A stretch of 49,805 nt of DNA. Origin: Methanobacteriota archaeon (lineage in GTDB: Archaea; Methanobacteriota; Methanobacteria; Methanobacteriales; Methanobacteriaceae). This document shows positions 8,538 through 17,193 of this stretch, in pieces (the first letter of the stretch is position 1; each line of letters begins with the position of its first letter). The notes beneath the pieces were generated by a model. The model saw only the letters and a list, made by a program, of their open reading frames with translations, made no database searches and was not told the DNA's origin. The position numbers were made by a program, and so were the translations under genes. The stretch lies in assembly GCA_023436175.1 (NCBI GenBank), contig JAEZKE010000008.1, positions 1 through 49,805 on the forward strand, in the 5' to 3' direction.

Positions 8538-8867
8538 TCAAAAATCAAAGCCCTCAAAATCTCTGATTTTGGGGCGTCAAAATTCATAGAATTTTAGGAA
8601 ATGCGAAGCATTTCCTAACTCCCAAAAAACTTCGTTTTTTGAGGATTTTGACAGATTTTTGATGTTTGAGGAACATAGTTCCTCAACCGTGAAAATTGTA
8701 AATTTTCACATGCCCAAAAAATCCCTCAAATTCTTTGAATTTGGGGCCTACAAATCAAAGATTTGTGGCCGAGAAAACGTAGTTTTCCACGGCATCGAAA
8801 AACGAAGCTTACAAACCTTTGGTTTGTGCATTCAAAAACCAAAGGTTTTTGAAAGTTTTTCGAATGC
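8538..8867. repeat. Hairpin array 1: about 12 triloop inverted repeats
   Basis: A dense run of short inverted repeats fills the gap between two genes. Clear members, each with a 3-nt loop, are 8550-8575 (bulged), 8594-8618 (11-bp perfect stem), 8625-8643, 8666-8686, 8689-8709, 8722-8748, 8745-8770, 8773-8787, 8811-8827 and 8832-8852. Some are nested. TCAAAAATC (8538-8546) pairs with GATTTTTGA (8654-8662), and GTCAAAAT (8576-8583) with ATTTTGAC (8645-8652). A stem near 8792 pairs with GTTTTTCG before 8867. The right edge touches the stop codon of the AIR-synthase-like gene. There are no spacers of uniform length, so this is not CRISPR. An apparent ORF across the array (8659-8880) has no SD and is an artefact. 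Confidence 0.9.
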
Positions 8868-10237
8868 TACGATTTTTTGACGGCTCTTACAGCTTTTACA
8901 ACATCATCTTTTTTCTTTATGGCAGCTAAAGCCGCTTTTTGAACTTTTTCTTTCATGACTTCAAAGTCTTCAGGGGTTGTATCCCCAACTACTTTTTTAA
9001 TTTTAGTATAAGCGGCTTCCCTAAACAGCGGTGTTAATGCTTCTTCAGCGCCGTTTCTTATGAGCTTAGCTTTTCCAGTGTCATCAACATAACCAATCTC
9101 AGCTATATCTACATTAACTCCAGAAACTGCTTTTTTAACTTCTTCAGCAACATCTTCTGGTGCTATTATCATTAAAGAATCTACTGAAACTCCAAGGGGG
9201 TCTATATCCAGCTTTTCAAGCATTTCCAGTACCTTTGGATTTATCAGTTCCCTTATCTTGTCATCGAAAACTGTTAATCCAACTCCGGTAGTACTTGCAA
9301 TCTCATGTGCATCCCCTCTAAGTCCCCCGTTTGTAACGTCAGTCATTGCATGAACTTCTGGGAGCAAGCCTGCACCTGAAATAGCTTCAGAAGCTTTTAT
9401 GAAACTAACGTCCATTGTTTCATCTACAACATCGAACATTCCGTGGTATATCGCGGTTGTGGTTATGGTTCCTCCTCCAGAACCTTCTGTCATCAAAATA
9501 ACGTCTCCATCTTCAGCACGTTTCCTTGCAGTTGGTGGATACTCAGATACTCCGACTGCACCTACAGCACTTACAAGTCTGTCACCTAAAACCATATCTC
9601 CTCCAACTCTGAGGGTACTTCCTGCTACAAGAGGCACATTTACAAGTTCTGAAACTGCACAAACTCCTGCAGTAAAATCAAAGAGTTTTCCAACATCTCC
9701 ATCATCTGCAAGGTGTAAATCGCTTAATATTGCAACAGGATCCGCTCCCATAACGCACACATCTCTTAGGGAAGCTCTGGCAACATGGAATCCACCTAAA
9801 AATGGATATTCACTTAAACGAGAGTGTATCCCATCAACAGCTGTTGTTACATAAATGTCGTTGGATCCAACGCTTTTTTTAACTACTCCACCGTCATCCT
9901 GTGCCTCAGGAGTTATAAATGCATCGGAATGGGTGCTTGACACAATATCTGCAATCCTCCTGTGAACGAAGAAGTCTCCTTCTCCCCTGGAGCCAACACC
10001 AATCTCTCCCATTTTAACATCTGCTTTTGGGTAACTTATTAAATCTCTCAGGAAATCATCTGGATGAGATTCAATTGTCAGGGTATGTTTCACCTCTTCA
10101 ATTACAGCAGATGCCATTTTAGAAGCTTGGTCAGGATTTATACTTTTATATTCCAGTATTTTATCCCTTAAATCATTTTCAACGGATTTTTCATCATTTT
10201 GCTTTATTGCCTGTCTTACGAAGCCTTCTATGTCCAC
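8867..10237 (-). CDS. AIR synthase/HypE-related PurM-fold protein
   Basis: The 456-aa product has a helical N-terminal region (about 1-90) and a PurM-like ATP-binding domain pair. The core includes VTTAVDGIHSRL, an LRDVCVMGADP stretch and DVTNGGLRGDAHEIA, as in AIR synthase, SelD and HypE relatives. PurM-fold enzymes activate substrates by phosphorylation from ATP; the substrate of this archaeal subgroup is not known to me. The start is a GTG at 10237, because GGAGATAT lies just upstream. The longer frame to 10303 begins with basic residues and lacks an SD. The gene diverges from the ferredoxin gene, and its stop codon abuts hairpin array 1. Confidence 0.8.
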   Translation of the reverse strand: MDIEGFVRQAIKQNDEKSVENDLRDKILEYKSINPDQASKMASAVIEEVKHTLTIESHPDDFLRDLISYPKADVKMGEIGVGSRGEGDFFVHRRIADIVSSTHSDAFITPEAQDDGGVVKKSVGSNDIYVTTAVDGIHSRLSEYPFLGGFHVARASLRDVCVMGADPVAILSDLHLADDGDVGKLFDFTAGVCAVSELVNVPLVAGSTLRVGGDMVLGDRLVSAVGAVGVSEYPPTARKRAEDGDVILMTEGSGGGTITTTAIYHGMFDVVDETMDVSFIKASEAISGAGLLPEVHAMTDVTNGGLRGDAHEIASTTGVGLTVFDDKIRELINPKVLEMLEKLDIDPLGVSVDSLMIIAPEDVAEEVKKAVSGVNVDIAEIGYVDDTGKAKLIRNGAEEALTPLFREAAYTKIKKVVGDTTPEDFEVMKEKVQKAALAAIKKKDDVVKAVRAVKKS

Positions 10238-10525
10238 GTGATATCTCCTTGAATGTTTTAAATGAATTTTATGATTTATAACAGATTTATTTCTATATCT
10301 CAATTGATCTTTATTGTAACTCTATTACACTTAAATATATAATTATAATATTTAGAAAAATCATATTATAATATAACTAGCTAGATTATACTTGATTTAC
10401 TATGCTTTTTACTCATTAATGCTGTTTGATATGGTAAAAGCGAAAACAGCAGATATTGAGGTTTTAATCTGGCTTAAATATAGATAATCTCTAAATTCAA
10501 TTAACTTATGTGGTGGAGAATACTC

Positions 10526-11353
10526 ATGAAAAGAGATGTTATCAAGATTAATGAAGAAAAATGTATTGGCTGCGGCGAGTGCATTCCAGGATGTCCTGAA
10601 GGCGCTTTACAGGTAATTGAAGGAAAGGCAAGACTGATAAGTGATTTATTCTGTGATGGTTTGGGGGCATGTATTGGGACCTGCCCTCAGGGCGCTATAG
10701 AAATTGAACAAAGAGAAGCTGAGCCTTATGATGAAAATAAAGTTATGGAAAATATAATAAGAGGAGGGCCCAGTGTCATAATGGCCCATTTGAAGCATCT
10801 TTCTGATCACGGCCAGAAAGACCTTCTTAACCAGGCAGTTGATTTTCTAAAAGAAAGGAATATTGATATCCCTGACTATGAAAAGGGAGAATCATTTGCA
10901 TGTGCATGTCCTGGTTCAATGGCAGTAGATTTAAGTCAAAAACCTGAAACTGAAGATGAGCCTCAGATAAGGGTTAGCCCTGAACTTAGAAACTGGCCGG
11001 TACAATTACAGCTTTTGAACCCAAATGCACCTTATTTTAAAAATGCAAATCTGTTAATATCTGCAGACTGTGCTCCATTTGCCTATGCCAATTTCCACCA
11101 GGAGTTTTTAAAAGATAAAGTCTTAATAATCCTCTGCCCGAAATTAGATAAGACCATAGACATATACGTAGATAAATTAACTGAAATTTTCCAAAAACAG
11201 GATGTAAACTCAATCTCGATAGTACATATGGAAGTTCCATGCTGTTCCGGAATTGAAGTTATAGTCAGAAGGGCATTAGAGAAAGCTCAAAAAGACATAC
11301 CTATTAAAGATTACACAGTTTCTATAGCTGGTGAAATAATACAGACAAAATAA
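10526..11353 (+). CDS. 4Fe-4S ferredoxin-domain protein
   Basis: The 275-aa product starts with a two-cluster ferredoxin domain (about residues 5-62). The first cluster motif is canonical, CIGCGECIPGCP; the second is CDGLGACIGTCP, with a wider first gap. The remaining 200 residues contain further Cys at positions that could bind metal (ACACPGS, ISADCAPFA, EVPCCSG) and alternate beta strands and helices. It is probably a cytoplasmic electron carrier or iron-sulfur accessory protein; the partner is unknown. The start ATG at 10526 follows GGTGGAG. The gene ends before a hairpin with a T-rich tail and converges on hisH. Confidence 0.75.
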   Translation: MKRDVIKINEEKCIGCGECIPGCPEGALQVIEGKARLISDLFCDGLGACIGTCPQGAIEIEQREAEPYDENKVMENIIRGGPSVIMAHLKHLSDHGQKDLLNQAVDFLKERNIDIPDYEKGESFACACPGSMAVDLSQKPETEDEPQIRVSPELRNWPVQLQLLNPNAPYFKNANLLISADCAPFAYANFHQEFLKDKVLIILCPKLDKTIDIYVDKLTEIFQKQDVNSISIVHMEVPCCSGIEVIVRRALEKAQKDIPIKDYTVSIAGEIIQTK

Positions 11354-11371
11354 AAAAATTAGAAGTTAATT

Positions 11372-11399
11372 AAGGATTAAATCCTTTAGATTTCATTTT
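11372..11399 (+). terminator. Hairpin plus T-run after the ferredoxin gene
   Basis: AAGGAT, loop TAA, ATCCTT (11372-11386) is followed by a T-rich stretch ending in eight or more T. It sits between two convergent genes, as a terminator would. Confidence 0.45.
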
Positions 11400-11424
11400 T
11401 TTTCAAAATATTGAAAGTTATTTT

Positions 11425-12030
11425 CTATTTATTGGGAATGGTCTTTACAAAATTCCTCAAAATATTTAATCCCACTTCACCACTTTTTTCTGGGTGAAAT
11501 TGAGTGGCAAAGACGTTATCTCTGCATACTGCTGCAGTTATATCGATTCCATAGTTGGTAGTTGCAGCTACTATGTCTTCTTCATCTGGTTTTACATAGT
11601 ACGAGTGGACAAAGTACATGTAGTCGTTGCCAATTCCATCAAGTATTGGACATTTTTTTACAATTTTTAAGTCATTCCAGCCCATGTGGGGTATTTTAAG
11701 GCCTTCTTCTGGAATTTTCACCACTTCGCCCTTAAATACGTCGAGCCCTTTTACTCCCTTATTTTCCTGGCTTTTTGTAAATAATACCTGTAACCCTAAA
11801 CAAACTCCTAAAAAAGGTTTTTCATTATTTATATGTTCGTGGATTATATTTTTGTAGTTTTCAAGGTGTTCCATAGCTGTTCCGAATGCCCCAACTCCAG
11901 GTAAGACAAGTGCATCTGCTTTTTCCATTTCATGGATATCCTGAGATACTACTGTTTTCTCACCTATCTTTGTAAATCCATTTTTAATGCTTTTGAGATT
12001 TCCGGAACCGTAATCAATTATAACTATCAT
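11425..12030 (-). CDS. hisH: Imidazole glycerol phosphate synthase glutaminase subunit
   Basis: This 201-aa class I glutamine amidotransferase supplies ammonia to HisF for the ring-closing step of histidine biosynthesis. The catalytic triad is visible: Cys77 in GVCLGLQ, and His179 and Glu181 in QFHPEKSGEVG. The N-terminus MIVIIDYGSGNLKS is typical. The ATG at 12030 with GGGT upstream is preferred over the longer frame from 12054. It lies 35 bp downstream of the nucleotidyltransferase-cupin gene on the same strand, so the two are likely cotranscribed. No other his gene is in the window. A role with a sugar-modifying HisF-like partner is possible, but histidine synthesis is the default reading. 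Confidence 0.9.
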   Translation of the reverse strand: MIVIIDYGSGNLKSIKNGFTKIGEKTVVSQDIHEMEKADALVLPGVGAFGTAMEHLENYKNIIHEHINNEKPFLGVCLGLQVLFTKSQENKGVKGLDVFKGEVVKIPEEGLKIPHMGWNDLKIVKKCPILDGIGNDYMYFVHSYYVKPDEEDIVAATTNYGIDITAAVCRDNVFATQFHPEKSGEVGLNILRNFVKTIPNK

Positions 12031-12065
12031 TTTTACCCATTTTTTTTCAATCATTTAAAAAATAT

Positions 12066-13124
12066 TTAAGGGGATATAGATTTATCCTGCGCTGCTCTAA
12101 CATAAAAATCGTTTACACGTATGGTGTCATTTAAATGTGGTGTTGAAACTTCGTGTAAAATTGTATTTTCCATTGCAACTATTGAATGAGGTCTTCCTGG
12201 TTCTATTCTTACTGTGTCATTCTTTCCAAAGTACTCTTTTCTATCTTCAAATTCTATGTAACCAGAACCACTTACTATGTACATGGTTTCGTCTTTTTCA
12301 GCGTGGTAGTGGAAAGATGTTTGATAGCCTTCTCTTATAAACAATTCTTTTGTCAGGTATTTTTCTGTGTAAATAAGGACCTTTTCATAGCCCCATGGCT
12401 TATCTTCCCTGTTTTTATATTCTTTTCTAATTTGTTCCAGTTCTTTTGAAGTATCAATTGCCATCCAGAAAAGCCCATCTTCTTTGTAGTAACCAAGCTG
12501 GTTTTCGCTGGCCATCATTGGAAATACTGTTTTTTCGATATCTCCAATTTCGAAATCGCCAAAATTCATTTCTCCATTTGAGAAATAAACTCCTCCATTA
12601 ATATAATAATCTAGAACAGGTTTTTCCTTGAATGATACTAATTTATCTCCGCTGACTTCAACTATTCCATATGGAGAAACCATTTTGGTTATAAACATTG
12701 AAAGTGGATAGTCAGATTTTTCTCCTTGATGAATCATTTTCTTAAGATTTAAATCAGCAACAACGTCTCCATTCCTTATTACACATTGTTCTTTGTCTTT
12801 GATGTGTTCCATACCTAACCTTATAGCATTTAAGGTTCCAAGTGGTTCGTCTTCTATTACATATTCAATTCCCATTCCATGGAAATTATCCCCGTATCTT
12901 TCTTCGATTTTTTCACTTAAAAATCCAGTTAATAAAAGTACACGGTCAACACCGGCATTTTTAAAGTCGAATAACTGCTTATCAAGAATTGTATATGTAT
13001 CATGCCCTTCTAGAATTGAATAATCATATTTAATTTCAACTAATGGCTTTGGAACTCTCTCTGTAAGTGGTCTTAATCTTTTACCAAAGCCCCCGCAAAG
13101 TATCATACCTGCTGTTTTGCTCAT
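12066..13124 (-). CDS. Sugar nucleotidyltransferase fused to a cupin domain
   Basis: The 352-aa product has an N-terminal NTP-transferase domain (about 1-235) with the signature GGFGKRLRPLTERVPKPL at residues 11-28. It also has a C-terminal cupin (about 243-335) with FHYHAEKDETMYIVSG and PGRPHSI, the metal-binding pattern of type II phosphomannose isomerases. It probably makes an activated sugar (GDP-mannose-like or dTDP-glucose-like) for surface glycans. The fused cupin could isomerise the sugar phosphate or sense it. The exact sugar cannot be read from the sequence. The gene precedes hisH by 35 bp in the same direction. Confidence 0.8.
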   Translation of the reverse strand: MSKTAGMILCGGFGKRLRPLTERVPKPLVEIKYDYSILEGHDTYTILDKQLFDFKNAGVDRVLLLTGFLSEKIEERYGDNFHGMGIEYVIEDEPLGTLNAIRLGMEHIKDKEQCVIRNGDVVADLNLKKMIHQGEKSDYPLSMFITKMVSPYGIVEVSGDKLVSFKEKPVLDYYINGGVYFSNGEMNFGDFEIGDIEKTVFPMMASENQLGYYKEDGLFWMAIDTSKELEQIRKEYKNREDKPWGYEKVLIYTEKYLTKELFIREGYQTSFHYHAEKDETMYIVSGSGYIEFEDRKEYFGKNDTVRIEPGRPHSIVAMENTILHEVSTPHLNDTIRVNDFYVRAAQDKSISP

Positions 13125-13264
13125 TTTATCACCATTTACTTAGTAGTATACTATTTTGTCTTTACAAGATATTAATACTTTATCTTGATTTATTAAGAAT
13201 ACATTAACTTATTTTTGACTATCTAAATTTTCTCAATTTGATTATGTCAATTATAACTTTAAAT

Positions 13265-14335
13265 TTAACTTAAAATCTCCCTTAAAACTTCTCCGAAGTC
13301 AGATTTTACTATTTTGCTTGTACCTAATGTTTTGGCATGTGCATCGAGTTCTGTAACAACATATTTATATCCTATTTTTTTTAAGGGCTCTACCAGTCTG
13401 GGGCCATCTGTTATTGCTAATGTATCTGCACTAATGGTTTCTATGGGTACGGCATGGGGTACCCCTGCAACAATTACAAAGTCAATATCTTTGTCTTTTA
13501 AAGCTTTTGCAGCTTTTTCTCCAGTTACGGGATATTCATCAAGTCCTCCAGTTATTATATCTATATTTAAACCATTTTTCTGGAGTTCGCATTTAATATT
13601 GGCTGCATGTTGCCTTATCCGTGGAAGCCCAATATTTTCGTCAAGATTTGCAATTATTAAGGGTTTATTTTCTTTATTTATTTTGTCAAATGGGATCTTC
13701 AAGAGATCAGCAAAAAGGTAGGAAGTTTCTTTTTTTGCATTAATGATAATAGCAGTTTTTTCACCATTTTTAAGCTTTTCTATGAGAATATTTGCTATTT
13801 TGTCCTTGTCATCACCATAGGATGGAGCTATATAGCCTCCCTGTGCCATTCCTCGTGTTTTTTCAATTTCTGTTGCTAATTTGAGCATTTTAGACTGTCT
13901 CTCACATTCTTCAACAGGTATTATGCCGTCTTTACTTGCAGCTTCGAGTACTGCTATGGCTCCTTCTGTATTATCTCCTTCACTTAATCCTCCATGAGAT
14001 TCTACAGCAAGTACTGTTGCATTTATATTTGCACTTTGAATTGCTTCTTTCAAGTCTTCTCCGATTATCATACTTGCACAGGTTCCAACTATCCCAACAA
14101 GTTTTGGGGAAAACATGGTGTCCACTTTTTTTAATGTTTCTTCTAATTTGGCAGAAGCTCCAAAAATAAAATCGTTTTCAGACATGGCAGTAGTTACAAC
14201 TCTTACTCCGTCGTTTTCAAGGAGCCTTCCTGTTCTAAAGCAGCAGCCATGGGGGCCGTGAAGTATGATAACGTCCGCATTCATGTCTCTTAATGTGTAT
14301 AATGATGCAGCAATTGGGCTTGGTCTTGGATGCAA
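13265..14335 (-). CDS. cfbD: Ni-sirohydrochlorin a,c-diamide reductive cyclase, catalytic subunit
   Basis: This 356-aa NifD-like protein belongs to the coenzyme F430 pathway. With the NifH-like CfbC it reduces Ni-sirohydrochlorin a,c-diamide to the ring-closed precursor of F430, the cofactor of methyl-coenzyme M reductase. Nitrogenase-type features include ILHGPHGCCFRTGR near the N-terminus and VGTCASMIIGED, with Cys residues placed to bind the 4Fe-4S cluster. The start is set at a TTG at 14335, preceded by GAGGTGA, which gives the family N-terminus M-HPRPSPIAASLYTLRDM. The longer frame to 14455 would add 40 AT-codon residues without an SD. cfbC is not in the window. Confidence 0.9.
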   Translation of the reverse strand: MHPRPSPIAASLYTLRDMNADVIILHGPHGCCFRTGRLLENDGVRVVTTAMSENDFIFGASAKLEETLKKVDTMFSPKLVGIVGTCASMIIGEDLKEAIQSANINATVLAVESHGGLSEGDNTEGAIAVLEAASKDGIIPVEECERQSKMLKLATEIEKTRGMAQGGYIAPSYGDDKDKIANILIEKLKNGEKTAIIINAKKETSYLFADLLKIPFDKINKENKPLIIANLDENIGLPRIRQHAANIKCELQKNGLNIDIITGGLDEYPVTGEKAAKALKDKDIDFVIVAGVPHAVPIETISADTLAITDGPRLVEPLKKIGYKYVVTELDAHAKTLGTSKIVKSDFGEVLREILS

Positions 14336-14602
14336 TTTTTCACCTCTAAAGTAACTGGTTTCGTTGAATATGTATTTTAGCCGCTTTATTAGTTTAAATA
14401 AGCTTAATATGTTTTTGTTTTGTACTGAAATATTAAATCGGCTAATATTTTTCACACAATGTTTTTTCTTTTAAGCCTATATTGACTCTGGTAAATATAA
14501 GATTTAAGGTAATGATGTATAATAATTATATATATTTAATTAATATTTTAATAAATTGAGACCTTGAATTGAAATTTAGATGAAATATAATGCTGTGGAG
14601 GC

Positions 14603-15340
14603 ATGGTTAGTATAAGCTATAGATTATTGTTAATGGTTATAATAGCAGCGCTATTATGCTCAATGATAGTTAATCAGCAATATGCTCAGGATAATAAGCA
14701 GAATATACAAATTAAAATTCCTCAAGTTTTAGAAACTCAAACTTTAGGTAGCACGAGTAAAGGAACGGTAACTAAAAGCGGTCCCTATGGAAACCCTAAT
14801 TCAACCCACAAGATTGCAATTATAGTAGGAGTGCATCCCCTTGAAGCAAATTCCCATAGAGCTATGGTAGAATCTATTTTAAATCGTTCTAATTCTCTTA
14901 ACAGTTCATATTATATTTACAGTATTGATGTTACTGAAGACAGCGATGATTATAATACTGGAAGAATAAATGGTCAGTTGCTGGCCAGTAGATATGCTGT
15001 TCCGGATATAAAGAAAAATCATTTTCAATTAGTAATAGATGTACATTCCAATAGGGGTAAAAATACAGGCTACAAGGAAAATAGATTTTTATCAGTGCCG
15101 GTAAAGTCATATAAATCCAGATTAATTGCATCTGAAATTATAGCTGAGGTTCCATGGCTTGTTTATTATGTCCCTCCCAGTGAAAAAGGTCCAAAAAGCC
15201 CTAAGTACATAACAATTCCTTTAATTAATTCGAAAATACCCTCAATTGTATATGAAACATATATGTATGAACCCTATGAAACTACATTGAAACATGCAAA
15301 TGAATTTATTATGACTGTAGATAATATAAAACTGAACTGA
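14603..15340 (+). CDS. Secreted M14/AstE-like putative metallopeptidase
   Basis: The 245-aa product has an N-terminal signal peptide or anchor (about 1-29). Its mature domain carries motifs in the order used by zinc carboxypeptidases and aspartoacylase/succinylglutamate desuccinylase relatives: GVHPLE (His and Glu zinc ligands), IDVHSN (third His ligand), and YETYMYE near the C-terminus (catalytic-type Glu). I therefore read it as an extracytoplasmic metal-dependent hydrolase, perhaps of peptide or amide bonds in the cell wall; the substrate is inferred. GTGGAGG sits just one base from the ATG at 14603, unusually close, so the ATG at 14633 cannot be excluded. The gene is single, between divergent cfbD and sfsA. 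Confidence 0.65.
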   Translation: MVSISYRLLLMVIIAALLCSMIVNQQYAQDNKQNIQIKIPQVLETQTLGSTSKGTVTKSGPYGNPNSTHKIAIIVGVHPLEANSHRAMVESILNRSNSLNSSYYIYSIDVTEDSDDYNTGRINGQLLASRYAVPDIKKNHFQLVIDVHSNRGKNTGYKENRFLSVPVKSYKSRLIASEIIAEVPWLVYYVPPSEKGPKSPKYITIPLINSKIPSIVYETYMYEPYETTLKHANEFIMTVDNIKLN

Positions 15341-15437
15341 CATGTTCAAAGTGGATTTATCTAAAAGCTTTTTTTACTTTAAAATACATTTATCATAAGA
15401 CATAGTTACTAACTAAAACATGATCTATGGTAAAAGA

Positions 15438-16148
15438 ATGATAATCAAGAATATAATCACTGGAAAATTCGTAGACAGGCCAAACAGGTTCACTGTGACA
15501 TTTCAAAGCGGTGGTAAATTGGAAAATGCTCATTTAAGGGATCCTGGAAGACTTAAGGAACTTTTAACTCCTGACGCTGATTTACTTTTAAGACATGCAT
15601 TGAAATTAGGAAATAGAAAGACAAAATATGATGTGATAGGTGTCTTAAAAGGTGATCTATGGATATTGATAAATTCTGGTTTTCACAGTGATATTGCAGC
15701 TGATTTAATAGATTCTCAAATAATAGATGAATTTAAGGGATACGCTGTCTTAAAAAGAGAATATACATATGGTAAAAGTAGAATTGATTTTCTTCTGGCA
15801 AATAGAAATGAAGAAAAGATGCTTGTTGAAGTTAAAGGATGCACACTGGTTGAAGATGGAATGGCATTATTTCCTGATGCGCCAACTTCAAGGGGCAAAA
15901 GACATGTTGAAGAGCTTATTTCCGCTAAAAATGAAGGTTTAGACGCGTCAATTCTTTTCCTTATATTGTGTGAAGATGCGGTAGAATTCTCGCCAAACTT
16001 TAAGATGGATCCAGGTTTTTCATCATCATTAGAAACTGCTTATCAAAATGGAGTTAATGTAGTTGCTTATTCATTTAAAAATAATTTAAAAAAAGAAAGT
16101 TTGGAAATAACTCCCTTTAAAAGAGTTAAATTAAGTCTCAGAATTTAA
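15438..16148 (+). CDS. sfsA: SfsA-family DNA-binding/nuclease-like protein
   Basis: The 236-aa product matches the SfsA family: RPNRFTVTF near the N-terminus, NAHLRDPGRLKELL, the core ESRIDFLL equivalent GKSRIDFLLANRNE, VEVKGCTL and FPDAPTSRGKRHVEEL. SfsA proteins have an OB-like N-terminal part and a PD-(D/E)xK nuclease-like core, here Asp in RIDF and Glu-x-Lys in VEVKG. The bacterial name, sugar fermentation stimulation, does not establish a role in archaea. I start at the ATG at 15438, six codons inside the longest frame, because it gives the usual family N-terminus; the SD is weak. Its stop codon overlaps that of mthK by 3-4 bases. Confidence 0.85.
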   Translation: MIIKNIITGKFVDRPNRFTVTFQSGGKLENAHLRDPGRLKELLTPDADLLLRHALKLGNRKTKYDVIGVLKGDLWILINSGFHSDIAADLIDSQIIDEFKGYAVLKREYTYGKSRIDFLLANRNEEKMLVEVKGCTLVEDGMALFPDAPTSRGKRHVEELISAKNEGLDASILFLILCEDAVEFSPNFKMDPGFSSSLETAYQNGVNVVAYSFKNNLKKESLEITPFKRVKLSLRI

Positions 16149-17158
16149 ATAAAACCATTTTTTTCAAGTTTTTCAAATTCTTCTGGCTTTCCAATCCCGA
16201 GTATAATATCTCCTGCTCTTATCACGTAATCTCTAGGAGGATCTATCGTTAAATTACCTTCTTTTCCTACACCAACCAGTACAACTCCTGTTTTATGGTG
16301 TATATCTGCTTCTTCTATAGATTTACCTTCAAAGTAACTGTTCGGAGATATTTTAACCTCTTTTATTTCCCTGTTTTTGTGTTCTGCCAGGACTTCCTGG
16401 ACAAACATGGCTTCATACCCATCATCAATACTCTTCTGCATAAGCCTTCCAGAGATCACGAAAGGAGATATAACTTGAGTTGCACCTGCAAGCTGTATCT
16501 GTTCTATGTTTTCGTAGCGCTGAGCCTCTGCAATTATTCTAACATCTTTATCTAATTTGCGGATGCTTAATATGCAGTGGATTGTTTGGGAATCAGATTC
16601 CATGTCTACAATTATGGCCTTAGCTCCAACAACATTGGCTTTTTCAAGGTCTTGAACTCTTGTAGGGTCTCCATGTACAAAAGTAGCTCCGTTTTTAAGC
16701 GCTTTTTTCCTTATATCTTCATTTTCGTCAACTACAAAAACTGCATTGTCTTTTCCAATTTCTCTGATACATTCTGCTGTACTTTCAGTCCACCCGCATA
16801 TTACGACATGCTGTGATCTCTTCACTTTAATCAGCCCCATTAACTTCAGCTGCTGCCTTTCAACTAAAAATTCAACAACTTCCCCAACTGCAATTGCAAA
16901 ACTTCCGATACCTAATACTATGAGTGAAATGGCGAAATACATCCCAAGAGGAGTTTTAGGGCTGAAATCACCATAACCAACAGTCCCTATGGTAACAAAA
17001 GTCCAGTAGATAGATACGGTCCATGGTTGATTTTCTATCAGGTGAAATCCGATTACTCCATATGCAATCACCACAAAGATCCATATTAAAATACGGGTCA
17101 TACGCAGTTTAATCAAAGTAGGGAAGTGTTTCTTTAATATTTCTATTATCACTACCAT
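16145..17158 (-). CDS. mthK: MthK-type calcium-gated potassium channel
   Basis: This 337-aa protein aligns end to end, as I recall it, with MthK of Methanothermobacter. It has two membrane helices around a pore loop with the selectivity filter TVGYGD (59-64), then a cytoplasmic RCK domain (about 115-337) that forms the gating ring. The internal Met107, from which MthK also makes the free RCK subunit, is conserved in KLMGLIKV. Of the known calcium ligands, the Asp in IVDMESDS (185) and the first Glu of AEAQ (211) are kept, but the second ligand Glu is Gln213. The start ATG at 17158 has AAGGTAA upstream. The gene converges on sfsA with overlapping stops. Confidence 0.95.
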   Translation of the reverse strand: MVVIIEILKKHFPTLIKLRMTRILIWIFVVIAYGVIGFHLIENQPWTVSIYWTFVTIGTVGYGDFSPKTPLGMYFAISLIVLGIGSFAIAVGEVVEFLVERQQLKLMGLIKVKRSQHVVICGWTESTAECIREIGKDNAVFVVDENEDIRKKALKNGATFVHGDPTRVQDLEKANVVGAKAIIVDMESDSQTIHCILSIRKLDKDVRIIAEAQRYENIEQIQLAGATQVISPFVISGRLMQKSIDDGYEAMFVQEVLAEHKNREIKEVKISPNSYFEGKSIEEADIHHKTGVVLVGVGKEGNLTIDPPRDYVIRAGDIILGIGKPEEFEKLEKNGFI

Positions 17159-17193
17159 TTAAATTACCTTAAAACCATTACATTTAATTTAAG

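Noticed and set aside
8538..8867. CRISPR array
   Set aside because: The repeated units are inverted repeats that differ from each other. There is no identical direct repeat with uniform spacers, and no cas genes are in the window.
8659..8880. 73-aa ORF across hairpin array 1
   Set aside because: No SD; it reads through the palindromes and overlaps the stop of the AIR-synthase-like gene. Translation has no protein-like pattern.
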